A stretch of DNA of 23,561 nucleotides from assembly GCA_036258055.1 (NCBI GenBank), contig DATAEK010000002.1, forward strand, positions 1 through 23,561, in the 5' to 3' direction. This DNA is from DATAEK01 sp036258055 (GTDB lineage Bacteria > Acidobacteriota > Vicinamibacteria > Vicinamibacterales > 2-12-FULL-66-21). The first letter of the stretch is position 1, and the number at the start of each line of letters is the position of its first letter. The translations under genes were made by a program, and so were the position numbers. Positions 1 through 6,911 of this stretch are shown here, piece after piece. The notes beneath the pieces are model-generated. The model was not told the DNA's origin, made no database searches, and worked only from the letters and a program-made list of their open reading frames with translations.

Positions 1-516
1 CCCGTTGCCGCTGCCGCTCGCGCCTGCGGTGATCGTCAGCCACGCCGCGCTGCTGCTCGCCGACCACGTGCAGCCGCCTTGCGCCGTCACTGCCACGGAA
101 CCCGTGCCGCCCGCGGCCACCACCGACTGGCTCGCCGGCGAGATGCTGTAGCTGCAGGGCGCCGCCGCCTGCGTCACCGTGAACGTCTGCCCACCGATCG
201 TCAGCGTTCCCGTGCGCGCGCTCGTGCTGGTGTTGGCCGCGACGCCGTAGCTGACCGACCCGTTGCCGCTGCCGCTCGCGCCTGCGGTGATCGTCAGCCA
301 CGCCGCGCTGCTGCTCGCCGACCACGTGCACCCGCCTTGCGCCGTCACCGCCACCGATCCGGTGCCGCCGGTCGAAGTCACCGATTGGCTCGCCGGCGAG
401 ATGCTGTAGCTGCAGGGTGCGGCGGCCTGCGTCACCGTGAACGTCTGGCCACCGATGGTCAACGTTCCCGTGCGTGCGCTGGTGCTGGTGTTGGCCGCGA
501 CGCTGTAATTGACCGA
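1..516. repeat. 258-bp direct repeats inside the BACON gene
   Basis: Positions 1-72 are identical to 259-330, and similarity continues with scattered differences to about 258/516. This gives a period of 258 bp, or 86 codons, which is one BACON domain. The first-translated domain (about 520-660) is more diverged. The pattern indicates recent in-frame duplication or gene conversion between domain units. Confidence 0.9.
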
Positions 517-1074
517 GCCGTTGCCGCTGCCACTCGTGCCCGCGGTGATCGTCAGCCACGCGACGTTCGCAACCGCGCTCCAGGCACAGCCCGAACCGGC
601 GGTCACCGCCACGGTGCCCGTGCCCCCCGCGGCGGGCGTAGCCTGACTTGCGGGCGCGATGCTCGGAGCGCAGGTTCCGGTCGTCTGGAATGTGAAGGTG
701 TTCGACGGCGTGCTCTCTGCAGATCCGCCCGGCCCGACGGCACTGACGTGCGCCTCATAGACCACATTGGGCGTCAGCACGGACGACAAGAGTGTGCTGA
801 TGTTGAATCGGATGATGCCGTCCGGATCCGGCGTCAACTTGCCCAGACTGGACCCGAAGACCGGCGTGGTCTGACCGGGAACGTAGACCGAAAGCTGGTA
901 ATCGGTAACGACGGGCGTGCCGTCGGCATTGAGGGCGTTGTGGCTGGCCGAGGGCGTGAATTCGACCGTGTTCGGATTGACCACGGTCTGCGCGCCGGCG
1001 ACAGCCGCCGTGAGAACGAGAGCGAACGCAATGCCGGCGCGGACGGGCGCGCGACGGAGTGCAGCTGTGTGCAT
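1..1074 (-). CDS. Secreted BACON-domain repeat protein (N-terminal part, runs off the left edge)
   Basis: The minus-strand frame is open from an ATG at 1074 to the window edge, giving 358 codons without a stop. Residues 1 to about 34 form a signal peptide (MHTAALRRAP start, hydrophobic core, AVAGAQ cleavage region). A fibronectin-III-like beta domain follows to about residue 130. Then come Ig-like BACON repeats of 86 residues, each with a CxWSA motif, AWLTITAG, GSGNGSV, and ARTGTLTIGGQTFTVTQA, linked by CSYSISPASQS. Two full repeats and part of a third are visible. BACON domains are thought to bind carbohydrate or mucin, or to act as spacers, in secreted proteins, so a cell-surface or extracellular role is likely. 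The C-terminus, which may carry a catalytic or anchoring part, is outside the window. No strong Shine-Dalgarno sequence precedes the ATG. The longest plus-strand frame here (79-1134) is Arg/Ala-rich and is an antisense artefact. Confidence 0.85.
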   Translation of the reverse strand, partial: MHTAALRRAPVRAGIAFALVLTAAVAGAQTVVNPNTVEFTPSASHNALNADGTPVVTDYQLSVYVPGQTTPVFGSSLGKLTPDPDGIIRFNISTLLSSVLTPNVVYEAHVSAVGPGGSAESTPSNTFTFQTTGTCAPSIAPASQATPAAGGTGTVAVTAGSGCAWSAVANVAWLTITAGTSGSGNGSVNYSVAANTSTSARTGTLTIGGQTFTVTQAAAPCSYSISPASQSVTSTGGTGSVAVTAQGGCTWSASSSAAWLTITAGASGSGNGSVSYGVAANTSTSARTGTLTIGGQTFTVTQAAAPCSYSISPASQSVVAAGGTGSVAVTAQGGCTWSASSSAAWLTITAGASGSGNG

Positions 1075-1412
1075 GAACACGACTCGAATAGAGGGACGGG
1101 TCGCGAGCAGTGCTGGGGAGACGAACGGCACTAGGCAGGATCCGCGCCAATCTGGCTGGCACACGACGATCTGGAGCCGAACCCTCAAGGAATGTGCGAG
1201 ATGGCCAGACTTTTCGTTCCGAAACTGCACGCCCCCGCACATCACACGCCGGCACGATGACTCTCAATACACGCAGGTCGGATTTCGGTTTCGTGTTCGG
1301 CCTGCAGCTCGAAACGCGGCGCTATCCGCCCTACTCTGAATGGGATATAGAGACAGATCAGCTCACCGGCGAAGGTCGGCGAGGCGAAGGTCGCGTCGCG
1401 CGAGTGGAGGGA
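1075..1412. other. 338-bp gap between the BACON gene start and the protease gene end
   Basis: Both flanking genes read leftward, so this stretch should hold the promoter of the BACON gene and possibly the transcription end of the protease gene. I see no convincing -35/-10 pair, no strong terminator hairpin and no conserved small reading frame. The frames crossing it are Arg-rich and look non-coding. Confidence 0.5.
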
Positions 1413-2846
1413 TCAGCGCTCGACGCGAAAGGCGATGTACATCAGGCGATCGTGACGCTCGACCTGCAGCACCGCGGCGGCGTTGGCCGGCAGCGCCGCC
1501 ATCGCGGTCTTGAGCGACTCCACGGTCTCGACCGCCTTTCCATTGAGTGCGTAAATCACATCCCCCGCTTCCAGCTTGCCCTGTTGCGAGTACGGAGTCA
1601 CGGGCGAGACGATCGCAACCACCACGCCTTTGTCGCGCCGCAGCTCCGGCAGCAGCTGCGCAACCTTCGGCGTCAGATCGAGTCCGAGCACGCCGAGCTC
1701 GCGGATCGTGTTCTGCGGAGAAACGAGCTCGCTGAGGCGCCCCGTGTCGTACTCGCGTTCGGCGACCGGCACACGGACGGTGAGGCGGCGTTCGCCGCGC
1801 AGGACGCCGAGCGTGACGGTATCCCCAATCGCGCGCGTGTAGATGTTGATGCGCAGCTGACGGCCATTCTCCATACGCTTGTCGTCGAGCGTCAGCACGA
1901 CGTCCCCCGGTTGAAGCCCGGCCCGTTCCGCCGGCCCGCCTGGGACGACGTCCGCGAGCACCACACCGGCCTCGGGCGAGATGTGAAGCGCTTCCGCGAT
2001 CAGCGCGGTCACCGTCTGCGGAAAAATGCCAATCTCGCCCCGCCGTACGCGACCGTGTTTTCTGATCTGACCGAACACGTTGCGGACGATGTTGCTCGGG
2101 GCGGCGAAGCCGATGCCCTCGCTGCCGCCCGACTGCGTGTAGATGAGCGTGTTGATGCCAACCAGCCGGCCCTCGGTATCGACGAGGGCGCCGCCGCTGC
2201 TGCCAGGATTGATCGTCGCGTCGGTCTGGATGTAGATCATCGGATCTTCCGGCGTCAGCTGACGCGCGACCGCGCTCACGACCCCGAGCGTGACCGACGA
2301 TTCGAGGCCGAGCGGGCTGCCGAACGCCAGCACGATCTGTCCGGGCCTCAACGTTTCCGAATCACCGAACGTCAACGTTGGCAGCCCCTGCGCGTCGACC
2401 TTGATGACCGCGAGGTCCGTTTCGCGATCGATCGACACGATCTGCGCGCCGACGTTGCGCCCGCGGCGCCGGAGGATGGATCGTCCCGAGGCGCCGCCGC
2501 TGGCGGCAAACGGCAGCTCCACCTCGAGCCGCGTCGCATTCTCGACGACGTGGGCGTTGGTGACGATGTAGCCGTCGGAATCGAGAATGACGCCGGATCC
2601 GCTGCTGCGCTCGAGCGCCGGCTCCCCGGAGGCTGCCGCATCTTCGTTGTCTGGCGGAGCGTAGCCCGTGACGAAAATCTGAACGACGGACGGGCTGACT
2701 TTCTCCGCGAGCTCCTGGAGCGATCGCGACAGATCGATCAGGCTGTTCGTCTGACGGGCGGGGGCCGTCGCCTGAGCGTACGCGGGCGTCGCGACGAAGA
2801 CCGCCAGGGAGAGGAGCCAGGGCAGGGGGCTTCGTGTCGAAAACAT
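1413..2846 (-). CDS. HtrA/Deg-family periplasmic serine protease with two PDZ domains
   Basis: The product is 477 aa, starting at the ATG at 2846, where a signal peptide begins (MFSTRSPLPW, cleavage near PAYAQA, residue 25). The frame is open a further 126 codons upstream, but that part overlaps the divergent regulator and is not plausible protein. The trypsin-like domain (about 45-260) has the Deg triad: His99 in TNAHVV, Asp144 in RETDLAV and Ser217 in NPGSSGGALV. Two PDZ domains follow (about 270-360 and 380-475; GVVLADVVPGGPAERAGLQPGD and SPVTPYSQQGKLEAGDV regions). Domain order and length match DegP/DegQ/DegS-type envelope proteases, which degrade or refold misfolded periplasmic proteins. 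The gene is divergent from a LysR regulator with 84 bp between the starts. I cannot tell DegP from DegQ, so I give no symbol. Confidence 0.93.
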   Translation of the reverse strand: MFSTRSPLPWLLSLAVFVATPAYAQATAPARQTNSLIDLSRSLQELAEKVSPSVVQIFVTGYAPPDNEDAAASGEPALERSSGSGVILDSDGYIVTNAHVVENATRLEVELPFAASGGASGRSILRRRGRNVGAQIVSIDRETDLAVIKVDAQGLPTLTFGDSETLRPGQIVLAFGSPLGLESSVTLGVVSAVARQLTPEDPMIYIQTDATINPGSSGGALVDTEGRLVGINTLIYTQSGGSEGIGFAAPSNIVRNVFGQIRKHGRVRRGEIGIFPQTVTALIAEALHISPEAGVVLADVVPGGPAERAGLQPGDVVLTLDDKRMENGRQLRINIYTRAIGDTVTLGVLRGERRLTVRVPVAEREYDTGRLSELVSPQNTIRELGVLGLDLTPKVAQLLPELRRDKGVVVAIVSPVTPYSQQGKLEAGDVIYALNGKAVETVESLKTAMAALPANAAAVLQVERHDRLMYIAFRVER

Positions 2847-2930
2847 GCCGGAGATTGTAGAACGGTCGTGGACGCCCGGCGCCTTGCGGCCAGGGGTCCG
2901 TTTGCGTATGCTTGCGCCCGGGGAGCGACC
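2847..2930. promoter_or_regulatory. Divergent promoter region between the protease and LysR genes
   Basis: On the plus strand TTGCGG (2884-2889) and TATGCT (2907-2912) are exactly 17 bp apart, a plausible sigma70-type promoter for the regulator. GGGGAG (2921-2926) serves as its ribosome binding site. On the minus strand TACAAT (complement of 2854-2859) is a good -10 box for the protease, but it ends only 7 bp before the ATG at 2846. No Shine-Dalgarno is seen, so that transcript could be leaderless. The -35 box for the protease is poor. Confidence 0.4.
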
Positions 2931-3884
2931 ATGGATCTGCTGCAACTCGAACACTTTCTCGCAGTTGTCGAGGAACGCACCTTTACGCGCGCGGCCGAGC
3001 GCGTCTGTCGGACGCAGCCAGCCGTCAGTCAGAGCATCAAGAAACTCGAGGAAGAGGTTGGCGCGCCGCTCTTCGCGCGCGACGTCCACGAGGTCTCGCT
3101 GACCGAAGCCGGACGGGTGCTCGCCGACTACGCGCGGCGCATGGTGAACATGCGCGATGAAGCCATGCGCCAGGTTTCCGAGCTCCGCACGCTCAAGGCA
3201 GGCACGCTGGCCATCGCGGCGCACGAGTCCGCGGCCGTCTATCTGTTACCGGCGCCGCTCCGCAGCTACCTGCAGAAGTTTCCGGACATCAAGATCGGCA
3301 TCTACCGGTCGCGCCTCAATGAGATCCCGCGGCAGGTCCTCGACCGCGAGGTCGATGTGGGCTTCGTCAAGGACGAGCCGGCGTTCCACGATCTCCAGTG
3401 GGTCGAGGTGCACACCGATGAGATGATGCTCATCTCCTCGCCGACGCATCCGCTGGCGCGACGCGCGGAAATCAGCGTCAGAGACCTGAGCGCGGAACAA
3501 TTCGTCCTGCACCATCTGTGCAGCACGACCGCGGACATGATCCTGCGCCTGTTCGAGCGCCATGGCTCACGCTGCCGGATCGTGGCCGAGCTCTGGAGCT
3601 TCGAGAACATCAAGAGCTTCGTCCAGGAAGAGGTCGGGCTGGCGATCGTGCCGGGCGTGACTGTCCGGCAGGAGCTGCGTGACGGGACGCTCGTCCGCAT
3701 TCCGCTTCGAGAGCTCTCGATCCCGCGCCGCACGCTGATGGTCTACCGCGAACAGGGGTACCTTTCTGACTCCGCGCGGGAGTTGATCAAGTTGGTGCGC
3801 AACTTCAACTGGGAGCGAATGGAAGCGCCCGCGCGTCCGGTACGGATGCGGGCCGCAGGCACGGGCGAGCTGAGAAGCGTGTAG
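2931..3884 (+). CDS. LysR-family transcriptional regulator
   Basis: The product is 317 aa. The start is the ATG at 2931 because the classical LysR N-terminus (MDLLQLEHFLAVVEERTFTR) begins there and GGGGAG lies a few bases upstream. The frame is open far upstream, but that part is antisense to the protease gene. The winged helix-turn-helix covers residues 1-60 (RAAERVCRTQPAVSQSIKKL, then LFARD). The periplasmic-binding-protein-like effector domain runs from about 90 to 295 (GTLAIAAHES, VDVGFVKDEP, VGLAIVPGVTVR). LysR regulators usually control a divergently transcribed neighbour, here the HtrA protease, and themselves. The effector is unknown. The C-terminal 25 residues are basic and probably disordered. 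Confidence 0.93.
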   Translation: MDLLQLEHFLAVVEERTFTRAAERVCRTQPAVSQSIKKLEEEVGAPLFARDVHEVSLTEAGRVLADYARRMVNMRDEAMRQVSELRTLKAGTLAIAAHESAAVYLLPAPLRSYLQKFPDIKIGIYRSRLNEIPRQVLDREVDVGFVKDEPAFHDLQWVEVHTDEMMLISSPTHPLARRAEISVRDLSAEQFVLHHLCSTTADMILRLFERHGSRCRIVAELWSFENIKSFVQEEVGLAIVPGVTVRQELRDGTLVRIPLRELSIPRRTLMVYREQGYLSDSARELIKLVRNFNWERMEAPARPVRMRAAGTGELRSV

Positions 3885-3922
3885 CGTGTAGTCGGAGTCA
3901 GCGGACAGCGAAGATAAACCCC

Positions 3923-6787
3923 TTACCGTCCACCGGCAATCCGATCCGTGTACTCCGTCTCCACGTTCTCGAAAAAGACTCCACGAAACTGCCCGGGCTT
4001 CAGCGCGGGCAGTTCGAGCTCGAAGTCGTAAGCGCGATCGGCATCCAACATCGACACGTCCGCGTAGAAGCCGACGAACGTGCGTGGTGCCGCGCGGACC
4101 GCTGTGTACGCCTTCTTCAATTCAAAAGTCCGGCCGTCGATCGTCAGCCGGGCGTCCCACCGCGCATCGGGCTCCGCAATCTGGACGAACAGGAACAGTC
4201 GCTCCGGCACCAGCCAGGTTGTCCGAAAGTCATCGGGGGTCCAGGGGATCGGCCACGCCTTGCGGCGCGCCGCGAGCTGATCGAACACGCGGCGCGGAAC
4301 CGTGAAGCGGCCGGTGACGCGTCCCCCCGCCGGCGCTGCCACTCCTTCGATCACCGTCTGATACTGCCGGAACGGCGTGCCCTCGAAGCCGACCGGGAGC
4401 GTCACGCCCGCCTCGCTCTTCGACGCGATTGGCACCGCGCGTCCGTTGACCGTCGCGCTCGCGGGCGCGGATCCGGCTGGCAACAGCACGAACACGTCGC
4501 TCGTCGAACCGATCTCGCCACGCACATCGGTCAGCGCGAGGGCATCGCCCTGCAGCGTGACGCGGCCGGGCACATTGAACACGAGCGGGCCCGCCATCGA
4601 TCCCGCCGGCTGCAGTTCGAGCACGACCGCAGTCCCGCCGGCAACCGTCAGCGACGCCTTGTCGCCCAAAGACCAGCGTCCCGCGCCCGGCTTCCCCACA
4701 AGGCGGCCCTCGATGGGGTACAGCTCCTTCAGCACGTAGGTCCCCGGCACCGTCAGTCCGATCGTGTCATCGAGGGCGAACGCCGCCTTCAACTGTTCGG
4801 CATTCGGGTTGAAGAGGAAAATGAAACCGCGGTCGCCGTTGATCGCCGCGGTGCCGTCGACGCGTCCGAGCGCTGGCTGACCGAGGATGGAGCGCGTGCG
4901 CCTGAGGTATTCCTTGTTCTTCGCGGTCCAATCGATCCATCCGCGAAACCAGCGCCGATCCGCGTCCGAAAACAAGCGCTGCTCATCGGGATCGCGGGCC
5001 GGGATCAGGTTGAGGACGTTGTTCCATCCGGCGGTCGCGATCGACGAGAGCAGCGAATAGCGCCAGCCCAGGTAGTCCCAGTCTCGCGCGCGAAACGATT
5101 GCAACACGACGCCGTGGTCCTCGGTGCGCCGCTCCGGCATTTTCCCGCCGTCGTCGCTGCGCGCCGTCTGGTGGGTGATGAAACCGGGGACGATCTCGGT
5201 CGGCGCGAAGTCGTACATGCGATACCGGTACGCGGTGTAGCGTTGACGATCGGCCGAGACGCGATCGAAGTGCAGATCCGGAAACGGAACGAAGCTCTCC
5301 GGTTGCTCATCAGTGGCCGTCGGGTGCGGATAGCTGCCGGCAAGCCAGGACCACGGACCGTAGAGCTGATACGCCTGCCGGCCATCGATCGCCACGTCGG
5401 GGATCCGTTTCCGCAACTCCTCCATCACGCGACGCCAGCCCGCCCACTGGGCGTAGGGGCTGGTTCCGTCGTAGTTCAGAAAGGTGTGATCGAAGGCGTA
5501 GCCGCCGATGCCCGTGCGCTGATGGAAGGTCACCAGCGTTTCGATCAGCCAGTCCTGCAGGCTTCGCACGCCGAGGCTGGCGTACTGCCGTTTCGGATTG
5601 TTCTTCGCAGCGACGAGCCAGTCCTGGCGCTGCGCGAACGGCAGGACGGGATACACGTACGCGAGCAGCTTGACCTGTTTCGTTTTCGCGTACGCCAGCA
5701 TCTCGCTCACCGACGGCGGAATCTCGCCGGTCTTCACGTCCCACTGGTTGGCGCGAATCTTCTGGCCGAGACCCAGCCACAGCACATGTTCCCAGCTCCA
5801 GTCGTCGACGCTGTCCTCACGCCGTGAGAGCGCCGAGTTTGAGGGGGCGTACAGCACGAATTGCGCCCCGAGCTCCGCCGCGCGATCGATGATGCGCCGG
5901 TACTCCTCGCGCCCGCTGTCGGTGGCGACGTCGATCTGGTAGTCGTTCGCGCACCAGCCGACCATCACGTTGAGCGGCGCCACAGGCCGGTAGAGCAGGA
6001 AGGCTCGCACCAGATCGGTGAAGGCGGCGATCTCGGCCTGATCCATCCCGGGAGCCGGAGTATCGTCGGGCGGCAGGGCCCACTCGGGAACCATCTTCGC
6101 CGGCAGTACTCGACCAGACAAGTGATACGGCGCGAGCAGGCCGCGATCGGATGCAAATGATCCGTACTCGGTCCGCCACTCGATCTCCGGCGCGTAGCCG
6201 ACGTTGACTTGCGCCGCGTTCACTTGTGTTCGAAGAAACGGATTCTGCACGGTCGCAAGCAGGCCGCGCTTGTCCTGGAAACGCAGAAAGACGCCGTAGT
6301 CGCCGATGCCCAGGTTTGGATGCGACGAAACCGGCGTGTAACTGGAGGCAACGGGCTCAACCAGTTGCGCCCGGACGACCTGCACGTCGTTGACGCGGTA
6401 GGACGCGGACGGCGTTTTCGCGATGAGGATCTGCTTGCTGATGAACTCCCAATCCGGACGAAGCTCGTAGACGACGTCGATCTCGTAGCCACCGGCGGTC
6501 CACTTGCAGGTGAAGCGCTCCTTGTTCCCATCCTGCTTCGGTGACTTCAGACTTGCGCTCTCGATGGCCTGTCCATCGATAGTCAACCGGAACCCGTCGT
6601 CTTTGAAGCGGTAGGTGCGGCCAATCCGAACGTCGGTCAATGCCGTCAGGCCGCGATCGCCGAAGAGCGCGCTGATCCGGCCGTTCACGAGGGTGGGGGC
6701 CCGGCGCGCCTCCGGCGCGGTGACAGCCACGGCAAGAGTGGCCAGGAGCGCCGCGCTGAAGCGGCGCCACGACCGATTGAATGGCAT
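3923..6787 (-). CDS. Large secreted protein resembling a glycoside hydrolase (alpha-galactosidase-like barrel), unassigned
   Basis: The product is 954 aa from the ATG at 6787. Residues 1 to about 27 look like a signal peptide (RRFSAALLATLAVAVTAPEA). Residues 35-240 read as a beta-sandwich like the N-terminal domain of GH31/GH36 enzymes. Residues 255-620 look like a TIM barrel, with strands ending in acidic residues: GWCANDYQID, LLAYVYPVLPF, GIGGYAFDHTFLNYDG (Asp433), VAIDGRQAY (Asp468) and DLHFDR. Asp433 and Asp468 are candidate nucleophile and acid/base by analogy with the alpha-galactosidase clan. Residues 640-954 form further beta domains. The gene is divergent from the GH127 arabinofuranosidase gene (124 bp between starts), which suggests plant-glycan or glycoprotein breakdown. 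The family is not recognised with certainty and the substrate is unknown. Confidence 0.6.
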   Translation of the reverse strand: MPFNRSWRRFSAALLATLAVAVTAPEARRAPTLVNGRISALFGDRGLTALTDVRIGRTYRFKDDGFRLTIDGQAIESASLKSPKQDGNKERFTCKWTAGGYEIDVVYELRPDWEFISKQILIAKTPSASYRVNDVQVVRAQLVEPVASSYTPVSSHPNLGIGDYGVFLRFQDKRGLLATVQNPFLRTQVNAAQVNVGYAPEIEWRTEYGSFASDRGLLAPYHLSGRVLPAKMVPEWALPPDDTPAPGMDQAEIAAFTDLVRAFLLYRPVAPLNVMVGWCANDYQIDVATDSGREEYRRIIDRAAELGAQFVLYAPSNSALSRREDSVDDWSWEHVLWLGLGQKIRANQWDVKTGEIPPSVSEMLAYAKTKQVKLLAYVYPVLPFAQRQDWLVAAKNNPKRQYASLGVRSLQDWLIETLVTFHQRTGIGGYAFDHTFLNYDGTSPYAQWAGWRRVMEELRKRIPDVAIDGRQAYQLYGPWSWLAGSYPHPTATDEQPESFVPFPDLHFDRVSADRQRYTAYRYRMYDFAPTEIVPGFITHQTARSDDGGKMPERRTEDHGVVLQSFRARDWDYLGWRYSLLSSIATAGWNNVLNLIPARDPDEQRLFSDADRRWFRGWIDWTAKNKEYLRRTRSILGQPALGRVDGTAAINGDRGFIFLFNPNAEQLKAAFALDDTIGLTVPGTYVLKELYPIEGRLVGKPGAGRWSLGDKASLTVAGGTAVVLELQPAGSMAGPLVFNVPGRVTLQGDALALTDVRGEIGSTSDVFVLLPAGSAPASATVNGRAVPIASKSEAGVTLPVGFEGTPFRQYQTVIEGVAAPAGGRVTGRFTVPRRVFDQLAARRKAWPIPWTPDDFRTTWLVPERLFLFVQIAEPDARWDARLTIDGRTFELKKAYTAVRAAPRTFVGFYADVSMLDADRAYDFELELPALKPGQFRGVFFENVETEYTDRIAGGR

Positions 6788-6911
6788 GTCCGTCGGAGTG
6801 TACCACGCGGCTCAGCAGGGCCGACGTGGGCCTCCACCATCCGCCACGTTGATGGATCGATAAGAAGGTCCTTGTTGCCCGGACTGGCAAGTGTGAATAG
6901 GCTGTCAGGCC

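Noticed and set aside
79..1134. 351-codon plus-strand frame
   Set aside because: It is Arg/Ala-rich with no recognisable motif and opposite the BACON protein, whose frame has a signal peptide and repeat domains.
1110..2930. Long 5' extension of the LysR frame
   Set aside because: It is antisense to the HtrA gene and has no family resemblance. The LysR N-terminus and ribosome binding site fix the start at 2931.
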